Part shown: positions 16,957-25,828 of the stretch, piece by piece | How the letters are laid out: each line of letters opens with the position of its first letter | Numbering within the stretch: the stretch's first letter is position 1 | NCBI RefSeq assembly: GCF_008124765.1 | Contig: NZ_VNHS01000008.1 | Coordinates: forward strand, 372,001-436,000 | DNA: 64,000 bases | Direction of reading: 5' to 3' | Source: Paenibacillus methanolicus | GTDB taxonomy: Bacteria > Bacillota > Bacilli > Paenibacillales > Paenibacillaceae | The notes under the pieces: generated by a model | What the model was told of the DNA's origin: nothing | What the model saw: the letters and a program-made list of their open reading frames with translations, nothing else | Database searches by the model: none | Translations under genes and position numbers: made by a program

Positions 16957-17556
16957 ATGGCACGCTATACAGGTCCTAAATTTAGATTGAGCCGCCGTCT
17001 GGGTATTTCCCTGAGCGGTACTGGCAAAGAATTGAAACGCGCTTTCCCTCCAGGTCAACACGGCCCTAACCAACGCAAAAAGCTGAGCGGTTACGGCGTA
17101 CAATTGATGGAGAAACAAAAACTGCGCCACATGTACGGCGTAAACGAAAAACCTTTCCGCAACCTGTTCGACAAGGCTGCTAAAATGAAAGGTAAATCCG
17201 GCGAAAACTTCATGGTTCTCCTTGAAAGCCGCCTGGACAACCTTGTTTACCGTCTTGGTTTCGCGGCTTCCCGCGCTGGCGCACGTCAGCTCGTTTCCCA
17301 CGGCCACGTTACCGTAAACGGCAAGAAAGTCGACATCGCTTCCTACTCCGTAGCAGTAGGCGACGTAATCGGTCTTCGCGAGCGCAGCCGCGGTCAGAAG
17401 TCGGTTAAAGAAGCACTGGAAGGCCGCAACTTCCTTCCAAACTACCTGGAATTCAACGACGCTGCAGTAGAAGGCAAGTATGTTCGCCTTCCTGAGCGCG
17501 CTGAGCTTCCGCAAGAAATCGACGAGAAGCAAATCGTCGAGTTCTACAGCCGTTAA
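16957..17556 (+). CDS. rpsD: 30S ribosomal protein S4
   Basis: The 199-residue protein starts [16 protein letters not shown] at ATG 16957, with AAAGGAG eleven bases upstream; an in-frame GTG four codons earlier is too close to that site. The N-terminal S4 domain is followed by the S4 RNA-binding fold ([20 protein letters not shown] at about 92-111, then [16 protein letters not shown]). S4 nucleates assembly of the small subunit by binding 16S rRNA. The N-terminus lacks the zinc-binding cysteines seen in some S4 proteins. Its codon use is more biased than that of its neighbours, as expected of a highly expressed gene. Confidence 0.97.
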   Translation: MARYTGPKFRLSRRLGISLSGTGKELKRAFPPGQHGPNQRKKLSGYGVQLMEKQKLRHMYGVNEKPFRNLFDKAAKMKGKSGENFMVLLESRLDNLVYRLGFAASRAGARQLVSHGHVTVNGKKVDIASYSVAVGDVIGLRERSRGQKSVKEALEGRNFLPNYLEFNDAAVEGKYVRLPERAELPQEIDEKQIVEFYSR

Positions 17557-17563
17557 TAAGTCT

Positions 17564-17617
17564 GGGCTGTCCGCCGCATTCGTTCGCGAATGCGGAAGGA
17601 CAGCCCCTTCTTTATTC
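17564..17617 (+). terminator. rpsD terminator
   Basis: A long hairpin: GGGCTGTCC (17564-17572) with GGACAGCCC (17598-17606), and CCGCATTCG (17574-17582) with CGAATGCGG (17587-17595) closed by a TTCG tetraloop, followed by CTTCTTTATT. Confidence 0.92.
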
Positions 17618-17635
17618 TAATTCTAATCGAGGCAT

Positions 17636-19174
17636 CTAATCGCGTTCTTCCTCCGCAGAAGCCCCCGGACTTGGAGCGAGCGGGATAACCGGCGTCTGCT
17701 GCGGTGCCGAATGCATCGCCGCCGGCACTCTGCCTTTGGTCAACCCTTGAATAAGCGCGTTCACATCCAGGCCGGAAACATTCTTCAGCATCTCCGGCGC
17801 GGTCGCCATCAAGGAGGTGACGTAATTGCTGATTCTCGCGGCGCCTTCCCCATGTCCGGTATCCACCACCGTCAGCTTATTGATGCCTTTGATCGGCTCC
17901 GCCACTTTACCGGCGAGCTCCGGCAGCATTTTGACAACGATATCGAGCACGGCCGCCTCGCCGAATTTCTCGAACGCTTGGGCAAGCTTCTCTTTGGCCT
18001 CGGCTTCCGCTAACCCGCGCAGCCGGATGACTTCCGCTTCGGCCGTTCCTTTCGCTTTCTCCGCCTCCGCGACCGCAAGCCCTTCCAGCCGTTTCTGCTC
18101 CGCATTCGCCCGCGCCTCGGCCTCTATGCGATATTGCAAAGCATCGGCCTCCCGCAACCTTTTCGCTTTGTCCGCCTCGGCGGCCTGCTCGACGGCATAA
18201 CGTTCCGCGTCCGCCTTCTTCTTCACTTCTGCATCGTATTGTTTCTCGCGGCGCAAAATTTCTTTCGCTTCCAAATCAATCTCGCGCTCCTTCCGAACAA
18301 GCTCGACTCGCATTTGCTCTTCCACGACGGATTGTTTGGCCTTTGCTTCTTGAATGGCGTAAGCTTGATCCGCCTCGGCTTTGGCCGTATCCTGCTCCCG
18401 TTTAAAAGAGGCGACCTTCAGTTCCTTGTCTTTATCCGCTTCGGCTATGTTGGTATCCCGCAGCAGTTCCGCCTTTTGCCCTTCCTCTTCCGCTCTCGCC
18501 TTTTGGATTCTCGCATCGCGAATCGCTTGCGCTTCCGCGATGTCGGCATCCCGCTTCACCGCCGCGATGCGCGGCTTGCCGAGCGCTTCTAAGTACCCGT
18601 GCTTATCGCGCACGTCTTTTATCGTGAAGGACACGATCAAGAGCCCCATTTTCTTCAAATCGCGGGCGGCGACGCCCTGCACTTCTTGCGCGAATCTGTC
18701 CCGGTTCCGATACACCTCTTCGACCGTCATCGATCCGAGTATCGCGCGTAGATGCCCTTCCAGCACTTCTTGCGCTTCGACCTTCAACGACTCGACTGGC
18801 TTGCCCATGAACTGCTCGGCCGCCGTCGCGACATCCTCGATGGAACCGCCGATTTTGATAATCGCGACACCGTCGGCCAATACTGGAACACCTTGTTCCG
18901 TATACACTTCCGGCGTGGAGACGTCCAGCTTATGGGAGAGCAACGACAGAAATTCCGCCTGCTGAAAGATTGGAAGAATAAACGCGCCACCGCCGCGCAC
19001 GATTTTAATCCGACGGCCGGAATCGTCCGATGCCACGTTCGCGCTCCCGAGGAAAGAACCGGTTACGATCATCGCTTCCTCCGGTCCCACGGTCTTGTAC
19101 CGCGCCCAGAACGCGAGGCCTAACACGACGATAACGCCAACGACGATCGAAGGTATCAATAGATAATCTGGCAT
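17636..19174 (-). CDS. floT: Flotillin-like scaffold protein FloT (YuaG)
   Basis: The 512-residue protein has an N-terminal membrane hairpin (YLLIPSIVVGVIVVLGLAFW), an SPFH/band 7 domain to about residue 200, then a very long Ala/Glu/Lys-rich coiled-coil (about 205-420) typical of flotillins, and a Pro-rich tail. Flotillins organise functional membrane microdomains and affect membrane fluidity, secretion and signalling. It follows yuaF by 48 bases on the same strand, the yuaF-floT pair of Bacillus. Length is close to the 509 residues of B. subtilis FloT. The ATG has AAGGGTGG upstream. Confidence 0.94.
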   Translation of the reverse strand: MPDYLLIPSIVVGVIVVLGLAFWARYKTVGPEEAMIVTGSFLGSANVASDDSGRRIKIVRGGGAFILPIFQQAEFLSLLSHKLDVSTPEVYTEQGVPVLADGVAIIKIGGSIEDVATAAEQFMGKPVESLKVEAQEVLEGHLRAILGSMTVEEVYRNRDRFAQEVQGVAARDLKKMGLLIVSFTIKDVRDKHGYLEALGKPRIAAVKRDADIAEAQAIRDARIQKARAEEEGQKAELLRDTNIAEADKDKELKVASFKREQDTAKAEADQAYAIQEAKAKQSVVEEQMRVELVRKEREIDLEAKEILRREKQYDAEVKKKADAERYAVEQAAEADKAKRLREADALQYRIEAEARANAEQKRLEGLAVAEAEKAKGTAEAEVIRLRGLAEAEAKEKLAQAFEKFGEAAVLDIVVKMLPELAGKVAEPIKGINKLTVVDTGHGEGAARISNYVTSLMATAPEMLKNVSGLDVNALIQGLTKGRVPAAMHSAPQQTPVIPLAPSPGASAEEERD

Positions 19175-19222
19175 GATGAATTTCCACCCTTCTCATTCAA
19201 GTTGTCTTCAGTAGGAGATGAA

Positions 19223-19756
19223 CTAGAAATCGACTTTCGATACGAGCAGCGTGCCCTCTTGCGCATTGACCTCGACCACGACGACTTTGGAGCCCGCCGG
19301 AATGGATTCTCCCTCGTAACCCGACGCGATATGATGGGTGACCCCTCCGCCGATCTTCAACGTGACTTCTCCGTATCCTCCCGCGGGAACGGGGACCAGC
19401 ACTTCCGCAAGCGTCCCGGCAAGGTCGCGAATGGAGTACCCGACCGAATTCTCGCTCCTCTCCATCGGCCGGATATAGAGAAAATACAAGCCCGCTGCCG
19501 AAACTATCGCAATGAGGATCGCAATCGTAACCGTAGACGCAGGCCCCGTGCCCGCATAGCGGTGCAGAAGAAGCCCCGCGCCCCCGAATACGGTTATGCC
19601 GCCGACGATCGCCGTAGGCTGAAACACCTTATGACCGTCCAACGATAGAAAGTCCAGCGCGCCGTCCAGCGCGAGACTAAGCCAATCGCCAAGTATGACG
19701 CTAACGAGCGCGAACAAGATTCCACCAGCCAAACAGGACCAGAATAACGCCTCCAT
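19223..19756 (-). CDS. yuaF: NfeD-like membrane protein YuaF
   Basis: The 177-residue protein has an N-terminal membrane helix, two more hydrophobic segments (FQPTAIVGGITVFGGAGLLL and a second near 75-95) and a C-terminal OB-fold domain (GTLAEVLVPVPAGGYGEVTL onward) that matches the solved YuaF/NfeD soluble domain. NfeD-type proteins are made together with SPFH proteins, and the downstream gene is floT. The start ATG follows GGGAGGGCAT. The pair is controlled by sigma-W in Bacillus, and a plausible sigma-W promoter lies upstream here. Confidence 0.9.
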   Translation of the reverse strand: MEALFWSCLAGGILFALVSVILGDWLSLALDGALDFLSLDGHKVFQPTAIVGGITVFGGAGLLLHRYAGTGPASTVTIAILIAIVSAAGLYFLYIRPMERSENSVGYSIRDLAGTLAEVLVPVPAGGYGEVTLKIGGGVTHHIASGYEGESIPAGSKVVVVEVNAQEGTLLVSKVDF

Positions 19757-19803
19757 ATGCCCTCCCGCTAATCCATTTATTTGAAGCGATTCCTGATTTT
19801 AAT

Positions 19804-19830
19804 TACGCGCGTTATCCCCGCAAAGTTGCG
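19804..19830 (-). promoter_or_regulatory. Possible sigma-W promoter of yuaF-floT
   Basis: On the minus strand CGCAAC (19830-19825), 17 bases, then CGTA (19807-19804). This partly fits the sigma-W pattern TGAAAC-N16/17-CGTA; the -35 half is imperfect. About 45 bases before the yuaF start. Confidence 0.4.
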
Positions 19831-19913
19831 TATATTCACGAAATATTTTAGCGTTAAAAGAAAAATCGCGAATCGAGAACCCCTACGTTTTCGTTAAAAT
19901 TCGGCAGCGGTTC

Positions 19914-19943
19914 CTGATATCCACCGTCGATTTATGCTATAAT
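19914..19943 (+). promoter_or_regulatory. Sigma-A promoter of the class A PBP gene
   Basis: CTGATA at 19914-19919, an 18-base spacer and TATAAT at 19938-19943 preceded by TGC (extended -10). The start codon is about 35 bases on. Confidence 0.65.
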
Positions 19944-19978
19944 TACAACTGTTAATCGGAGGAGGAATCGATCTATAG

Positions 19979-22900
19979 ATGGATGAAGACCGTCAGCAGA
20001 ATGCAAAAGGATACAGCGGATGGCGGACGTTCGGCGTCGTAACGCTCATTACGTTAAAATGGCTATTCATTTTTGGATTATTAATTGGATTACTGGTCGG
20101 CGGAGCCTTGACGGGTTATGTCGCCGCCCTTGTCAAAGACGATCCGATCCGTACGCGGGCCGAGATCGAAGCGCAAGTCAACGAGAATGCGATCACCGGC
20201 TTTGCTTATTTCAATGACGGGCAAACGCCGATCGGTCAGCTGCGAACCGAAGAAGACCGGCGGTTGATCGAGGAGAAAGATATTCCGCAGCTCATCATCG
20301 ACGCGGTGCTTGCGACGGAAGACAACAACTTCTACGAGCATATCGGCGTCGACATCAACGGTCTAGGACGCGCGGTCAAGCAGAAGGTGCTGAACGAGGA
20401 CGTGCAGACCGGCGGCAGTACGCTCACCCAGCAGCTTGCCAGACGCGTGTTTCTGAATTTGGACAAGACGGACAGCCGCAAAGTAAAGGAGATTTTCCTC
20501 TCGCTCCGGCTGGAGCGGTTCTTGACCAAACCGCAAATTTTAACGGCTTACTTGAACAAGGTGCCATTCGGTACGGGCGCGAACGGCTATAATTTGTACG
20601 GCATTAAAGCCGCCTCCAAAGGCATCTTCAACATTGCCGATCTGAATAAGCTGAATATCGCGCAAGCCGCATACTTGGCGGGTCTCCCGCAGCGGCCGTC
20701 GGCATATACAGCGTTCACGAGCAAAGGTACGTTCAACGAGAAGAACTTCAAACTCGCGATGGACCGTCAGAAGATCGTTCTCTCCCGCATGCTGGAGACG
20801 AAGCGAATTACGCAAGCGCAGTATGACGAGGCGATCGCTTTCGACATCAAGAGCTCGCTAGCTCCGCTTACGAAGAAAGCCTATTCCACGTTCCCTTATC
20901 TCATGCTGGAGACGGAACGACAGGCAGCGGAAATCCTGCTCATGCAGAAGGATCCGAACCTGACTTTGACCGACGTCCGCAAGAAGGAGAACGCGACGCT
21001 CGTCGAGGAAGCCCGACAGGAGCTGCTGCGCAACGGATACCGGATTTATACGACGATCGACAAAAAGGTGTACAATCTGATGCACGCGATCGGCAAAAAC
21101 CCTGACAATTTCTCGCCCGACAGCAAAGAGAAAGGCGTCGAGCAAATTGCCGCGATTATGATCGACCACAAAACCGGCGCGATCCTCGGCATGCTGGAAG
21201 GCCGCGATTTCTATGAAGAACAAATGAATCATGCTACGCAAATGACGCGTCAGCCAGGCTCAACCATGAAGCCGATCGCGGCTTATCTGCCGGCGATCGA
21301 GAAAGGCCTCGTCCAGCCAGGGAGTATACTGGACGACGCGCCCGTCGTCTTCAAGGATGGCGTCAAAGGGTTCCATATTCCGAAAAACTCGGATAACAAG
21401 TATCACGGTCTGGTGACGGCCCGGGAAGCGCTCAACCGGTCGCTCAACCTGCCGGCGCTGAAAGTGTTCAACGATAAGGTCACGATCGCCGAAGCCTGGA
21501 ATTTCTCGCGAAAGCTCGGGATTACCACGCTCCAGCCGGAAGACGAGTATGCGCAGACCGGCGTTATCGGCGGCCTTAGCGTGGGCGTATCCGTCGAAGA
21601 GTTGACCAATGCTTACGGCGCCATCGCCAACAACGGGATATTCAACGACGCTTACATGATCAGCCGCATTACCGATTCGGAAGGTCACACGATCTATGAA
21701 CACAAACCCAAGCCGCAGCGCGTCTTCTCCGAGCAATCGGCGTTCCTGATGACCGACATGCTCCGTACCGTCATCTCGGACGGCAGCGGCACGGGCCATA
21801 GATTAAAGAACGAATACAAAAACTACAAAAAAATCCCGATCGTCGGCAAAACGGGCTCCACCCAGAGCTACGGCGACGTCTGGTTCGAAGGCTTTACCCC
21901 TGACGTTACGCTTGGCGTATGGGCTGGTTACGAGAAGCAGATCAATACGCTCTCCAAGGCCGGCCGAGCGCGCGCAAGACAGATCTGGGCTCAAATTATG
22001 AACGACGTGACGGAAGCAAGACCCGATCTGTTCCCGACCAAGGAATTCAAGAAACCGGACAATATCGTCAAAGCGACCGTCTCGAGCGTCAGCGGCAAAA
22101 AGCCGACGGAATTGACGCGTTCGATGGGCATGTTGGTGACGGATTGGTTCAACAAGCCTTACTTGCCGAAGGAATCGGATGACGCCTTAATCAAGATGGC
22201 CTACATTCCGTATAACGGCGTTAACTACGTCCCGCAAGCGACCACGCCATCGGATATGGTTCGCGAGCAAGTCGTGGTGAAACGGGAGAAACCGCTGGAT
22301 GTCCTTATGGCGGAAATCGAGAAGGCGCAAGCCAAGCTTCCGTCGGACAGCAGACGTCCAATGAGCTTCTACCTGCCCATGGATGCGAAGCTTGACGCGC
22401 CGTCCAAGACCGATCCTCGCACGGATGACGGCGTAGCCCCTTCACCGCCGAGCAACGTACGTCTGGAGTTGATACAAGGCAATGGCGCCTTCCGCATCAC
22501 GTTCGCGGCTTCGCCGGAGAAAGATGTCGTCGGCTATCGATTATATCGCTCTGCGAGCGCGCAAGCCTTCAAACGCAGCGGCACCCCGGTACTGACCGGC
22601 GAAGAAACGCGATTCGTCGATTATATTACGGCTGGCGTTCATTACGAATACTACGTCACCGCTGTCGACGTGGGAGGTCATGAGTCTGCTCCAAGCATCA
22701 TCATCACTTCCAACGGGCAACAAATCGGCGGCCCTCCTTCCGACCCGGCTGACCAAGCAGAGCAAGCAAGCGAGGGGGATGGGGCTATCCTGCCGAATAC
22801 CGGCAATGGCGCCGTTGATACAGACCCGCCGCAAGCGAAGCCCGTGCCGCCGACCGGTCTGAACGCGATCACGACTTCTCTCGGCGTTCGCATTGAATGG

Positions 22901-23107
22901 CAGCCGAACCCGGGTGGGGAGCAGGTAACCGCGTACAATGTGTACTATAGTTCGGGAAGCGACGGCAATTACCAGATGCTCGCGACCATTGCGGACACTA
23001 AATTCGATTACATCGTCTCCAACGTAACCGGCATGTATTTCGTTACCGCCGTCAATGCGGCTGGAGAATCCGATGGTTCAGCTGCCATAACGGTAGGCAC
23101 CCTATAA
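19979..23107 (+). CDS. Class A penicillin-binding protein with C-terminal FN3 repeats
   Basis: The 1042-residue bifunctional enzyme has a short cytoplasmic tail, one membrane anchor (about 20-50), a GT51 transglycosylase domain with TEDNNFYEHIGVD (113-125) and GGSTLTQQLA (145-154), and a transpeptidase domain with active serine S428 in PGSTMKP, RSLN near 487 and KTG at 624-626. Two fibronectin type III repeats follow (about 818-911 and 951-1042), joined by a Pro/Glu-rich linker. It polymerises and cross-links peptidoglycan outside the membrane. GGAGGAGG lies 13 bases before the ATG. The FN3 tail makes it longer than PonA and suggests a wall-binding or partner-binding role. Confidence 0.93.
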   Translation: MDEDRQQNAKGYSGWRTFGVVTLITLKWLFIFGLLIGLLVGGALTGYVAALVKDDPIRTRAEIEAQVNENAITGFAYFNDGQTPIGQLRTEEDRRLIEEKDIPQLIIDAVLATEDNNFYEHIGVDINGLGRAVKQKVLNEDVQTGGSTLTQQLARRVFLNLDKTDSRKVKEIFLSLRLERFLTKPQILTAYLNKVPFGTGANGYNLYGIKAASKGIFNIADLNKLNIAQAAYLAGLPQRPSAYTAFTSKGTFNEKNFKLAMDRQKIVLSRMLETKRITQAQYDEAIAFDIKSSLAPLTKKAYSTFPYLMLETERQAAEILLMQKDPNLTLTDVRKKENATLVEEARQELLRNGYRIYTTIDKKVYNLMHAIGKNPDNFSPDSKEKGVEQIAAIMIDHKTGAILGMLEGRDFYEEQMNHATQMTRQPGSTMKPIAAYLPAIEKGLVQPGSILDDAPVVFKDGVKGFHIPKNSDNKYHGLVTAREALNRSLNLPALKVFNDKVTIAEAWNFSRKLGITTLQPEDEYAQTGVIGGLSVGVSVEELTNAYGAIANNGIFNDAYMISRITDSEGHTIYEHKPKPQRVFSEQSAFLMTDMLRTVISDGSGTGHRLKNEYKNYKKIPIVGKTGSTQSYGDVWFEGFTPDVTLGVWAGYEKQINTLSKAGRARARQIWAQIMNDVTEARPDLFPTKEFKKPDNIVKATVSSVSGKKPTELTRSMGMLVTDWFNKPYLPKESDDALIKMAYIPYNGVNYVPQATTPSDMVREQVVVKREKPLDVLMAEIEKAQAKLPSDSRRPMSFYLPMDAKLDAPSKTDPRTDDGVAPSPPSNVRLELIQGNGAFRITFAASPEKDVVGYRLYRSASAQAFKRSGTPVLTGEETRFVDYITAGVHYEYYVTAVDVGGHESAPSIIITSNGQQIGGPPSDPADQAEQASEGDGAILPNTGNGAVDTDPPQAKPVPPTGLNAITTSLGVRIEWQPNPGGEQVTAYNVYYSSGSDGNYQMLATIADTKFDYIVSNVTGMYFVTAVNAAGESDGSAAITVGTL

Positions 23108-23115
23108 CAACAACG

Positions 23116-23153
23116 AAAAAGCTTCCATCCCGTTCGAGGTATGGAAGCTTTTT
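23116..23153. terminator. Bidirectional terminator between the PBP gene and acsA
   Basis: AAAAAGCTTCCAT (23116-23128) pairs perfectly with ATGGAAGCTTTTT (23141-23153), giving T runs on both strands for the convergent genes. Confidence 0.9.
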
Positions 23154-23180
23154 GTTATTAACAATTATGGATAATAGCGA

Positions 23181-24905
23181 TTAATCTTCGATTGTCGACA
23201 GGTCGCCGGTTGGCAAATTCAATTCCCAAGCCTTGAGTACCCGACGCATAATTTTGCCGCTGCGAGTCTTCGGCAGTTTGTCTTTGAATTCGATCTCGCG
23301 CGGCGCCGCATGAGCCGATAAGCCGTCTTTGACGAACTTGGCAATCTCGGCCTTCAGCTCGTCGGATGGACTGAAGCCTTCGCGAAGCGCGATGAATGCT
23401 TTGATTATCTCGCCGCGCATCGGATCCGGCTTCCCGATGACGCCTGCTTCGGCGACGGCCGGATGTTCGACGAGCTTGCTTTCCACCTCGAACGGTCCTA
23501 CACGCTCGCCAGCCGTGTTAATAACATCGTCGATACGGCCTTGGAACCAGAAGTAGCCATCCTCATCCTGATAGGCGGAGTCGCCGGAAATGTACCAGCC
23601 CGGAATGCGGAAGTATTCTTCGTACTTCGCCGGATTGTTCCAAATTTGACGCATCATCGAAGGCCATGGCGTCTTAATCGCCAGATTGCCCATCCGGTAA
23701 GGAGGAAGCTTGTTGCCGGCGTCGTCGATAATCGCCGCTTCCACGCCCGGCAGCGGCTTGCCCATCGAGCCAGGTTTGATATCCATGCACGGATAGTTGC
23801 AGATCAGCTGACCGCCCGTCTCCGTCATCCACCACGTATCGTGTATGCGCTGGTTGTACACCTTTTGACCCCAGCGTACAACTTCCGGGTTAAGCGGCTC
23901 GCCAACGCTCAATACATGCCTCAGGCTGCTCAGGTCGTATTGATTCACGACATCGTCGCCAGCGCCCATCAGCATGCGGAATGCGGTTGGCGCGCTGTAC
24001 CAAACGGTAACTTTATATTTCTGGAGCGTCGTGTACCAGTCCTGCGGGCTGAACCGACCGCCGCGAATGACGTTCGTCGCGCCGTTAAGCCATGGGGCGA
24101 AGATGCCATAAGACGTGCCGGTGACCCAACCCGGATCGGCCGTGCACCAATAAATATCGTCCGGCTGCAAGTCAAGTACGACCTTACCCGTGAAGTAGTG
24201 CTGAATCATGGCGTTCTGGGCGTGCAGCACGCCTTTCGGCTTGCCCGTCGAACCCGAAGTATAATGGATAATGAGGCCGTCTTCGCGGCCGAGCCACTCG
24301 ATCTCCGCTTCTTCGGAAGCACCAGCCATGAGGGCATGGTAATTCGCGATTCCCTCTTCTTCGGGCACCTCGTCGCCAACGACGATGATATGCTTCAAAT
24401 CCGGAAGCTCGCTGCGAAGGATGCGCGGCAGAAGCGCCGGCGTCGTCACAATCGCGACCGCGGCGCTGTCCTGCAGCCTGTCCCGTACGGCGGTTTCCAT
24501 GAATGCCTCGAACAACGGCCCGACTATCGCGCCGACTTTCAGGATACCGAGCAAACTCGTATAGAGCTCCGGCGTGCGCGGCATAAAAATGAATACCCGC
24601 TCGCCTTTGCCGATGCCCAGATCGCGGAGCACGTTCGCGAACTTGTTCGATTGCTTCGAAATTTGTTCGTATGTGTACGTCTCATCGCGTTTCGCATCGC
24701 TGTAATATAACGCTATTTTCCCCCCTCTGCCTTGTTCGACATGCCGGTCGACCGCCTCGTAAGCCATGTTCACTTTGCCGGTTTCGTGCCAAGAAAACTG
24801 CTGTTCCACCTGCTCGAAATTAAACTGCTTGTACGTTTCTTCGTAACTTGCCATGTTGGAGCCGGAAGCCGATGCCGGAATCCGTTCTTGATGCATGTTT
24901 ACCAT
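23181..24905 (-). CDS. acsA: Acetyl-CoA synthetase
   Basis: From ATG at 24905 (GGGAGG nine bases upstream) the protein is 574 residues, matching the 572 of B. subtilis AcsA; the longer open frame upstream is not coding. It converts acetate, ATP and CoA to acetyl-CoA. ANL motifs are clear: YTSGSTGKPKGVLH (A3), WMTETGGQL (A5), SGDSAYQDEDGYFWFQGRID (A7-A8) and near the C-terminus PKTRSGKIMRR, whose lysine is the one acetylated by AcuA. It is divergent from acuA-acuC, as in Bacillus, so synthesis and inactivation are linked. Confidence 0.95.
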   Translation of the reverse strand: MVNMHQERIPASASGSNMASYEETYKQFNFEQVEQQFSWHETGKVNMAYEAVDRHVEQGRGGKIALYYSDAKRDETYTYEQISKQSNKFANVLRDLGIGKGERVFIFMPRTPELYTSLLGILKVGAIVGPLFEAFMETAVRDRLQDSAAVAIVTTPALLPRILRSELPDLKHIIVVGDEVPEEEGIANYHALMAGASEEAEIEWLGREDGLIIHYTSGSTGKPKGVLHAQNAMIQHYFTGKVVLDLQPDDIYWCTADPGWVTGTSYGIFAPWLNGATNVIRGGRFSPQDWYTTLQKYKVTVWYSAPTAFRMLMGAGDDVVNQYDLSSLRHVLSVGEPLNPEVVRWGQKVYNQRIHDTWWMTETGGQLICNYPCMDIKPGSMGKPLPGVEAAIIDDAGNKLPPYRMGNLAIKTPWPSMMRQIWNNPAKYEEYFRIPGWYISGDSAYQDEDGYFWFQGRIDDVINTAGERVGPFEVESKLVEHPAVAEAGVIGKPDPMRGEIIKAFIALREGFSPSDELKAEIAKFVKDGLSAHAAPREIEFKDKLPKTRSGKIMRRVLKAWELNLPTGDLSTIED

Positions 24906-25034
24906 ACTCATCATCCTCCCAAACATTATAAAGGCAGTCGCCTGAACGCATCCCCTTGCAGGGACACATCCACTTTGAAGCAGCGAAATTACGCGACTTT
25001 TCACGAATTGAGTCGAGCGTTCGCAGAAGAATAA

Positions 25035-25048
25035 AGAATGCGCTTTCA
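25035..25048 (-). promoter_or_regulatory. Candidate cre (CcpA-binding) site at acsA
   Basis: On the minus strand TGAAAGCGCATTCT differs from the consensus TGWAANCGNTNWCA at two positions. It lies two bases after the acsA -10 element, thus over the expected transcription start, a placement suited to repression. ccpA itself is about 3 kb away. Confidence 0.5.
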
Positions 25049-25050
25049 TG

Positions 25051-25059
25051 ATTATACCA
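25051..25059 (-). promoter_or_regulatory. Extended -10 promoter of acsA
   Basis: TGGTATAAT on the minus strand, a perfect -10 with the TGn extension. The -35 region is weak. The leader to the acsA start is about 140 bases. Confidence 0.6.
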
Positions 25060-25083
25060 CAGCTGCTGGTCATTCATCCATTC

Positions 25084-25112
25084 TTTTCATAAAACCAAAA
25101 CCGTGTTATAAG
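25084..25112 (+). promoter_or_regulatory. Candidate sigma-A promoter of acuA-acuC
   Basis: TTTTCA at 25084-25089, 17 bases, TATAAG at 25107-25112, about 65 bases before the acuA start. Confidence 0.5.
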
Positions 25113-25176
25113 TGTAAATAGCAGTTACTTGTCCGATTCGTAACCGGACAAAGTGCGATGAAAGGAGCTATGACAG

Positions 25177-25809
25177 TTGGAACATCGCAAGGTGATGCAT
25201 TCGGAGCGTCTCCCCTATCAGAACCGCGACATCATCATCGAAGGTCCGGTACCCGCCGAGGATCTCGCGCGTTACGCGCTTCATCCGGATCTCGACGCAT
25301 TCCGAAGGCCGCCCGAACAGCATAAAGCGCTCATTGAAATCGCCGAACTGGCTGAAGGACGGATCATAGTCGCCCGCGATGCGGAGACGATCGTCGGTTA
25401 CGTGACGTTTCACTACCCGGACGAGCTGGAGCGCTGGTCGGAAGGCGGCATGGAAGATCTGATCGAGCTTGGCGCCATTGAGGTGGCGGACAGCTACCGC
25501 TCGCTTGGCCTGGGCAAACGGATGATCCGGACGGCGTTCGAGGATGACCAGTTGGAGAATGCCATCGTGTATACGACCGAATATTACTGGCACTGGGATT
25601 TGGAAGGCACCAAATTAAACGTATGGGATTATCGTTCGATGATGGAGAAGCTGATGCAGTCCGTCGGGATGGTCTGGTTTGCCACGGACGATCCGGAAAT
25701 CTGCGCGCATCCGGCCAATTGCTTGATGGTTCGCATAGGCAAGGACGTTCCGCTCTCCTCGGTTGAGCAATTCGACCGCGTCCGATTCCGGCAGCGGTTC
25801 ATGTATTAA
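25177..25809 (+). CDS. acuA: Acetoin utilization protein AcuA, protein acetyltransferase
   Basis: AcuA is a GNAT enzyme that acetylates the active-site lysine of acetyl-CoA synthetase and so switches it off. The 210-residue sequence has the GNAT core with IVGYVTFHYP near 69 and the acetyl-CoA loop VADSYRSLGLGKRMIR near 102-117, and the typical YYWHWDLEGT and NVWDYRSMM stretches of AcuA. The start is TTG at 25177 with AAAGGAG nine bases upstream; an ATG seven bases earlier is out of frame. It is followed after 19 bases by acuC, and its target acsA is divergent. Confidence 0.95.
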   Translation: MEHRKVMHSERLPYQNRDIIIEGPVPAEDLARYALHPDLDAFRRPPEQHKALIEIAELAEGRIIVARDAETIVGYVTFHYPDELERWSEGGMEDLIELGAIEVADSYRSLGLGKRMIRTAFEDDQLENAIVYTTEYYWHWDLEGTKLNVWDYRSMMEKLMQSVGMVWFATDDPEICAHPANCLMVRIGKDVPLSSVEQFDRVRFRQRFMY

Positions 25810-25828
25810 TGAGGAGGACGATGGGACG

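Noticed and set aside
23463-24710. A 415-codon open frame on the plus strand
   Set aside because: Antisense to acsA.
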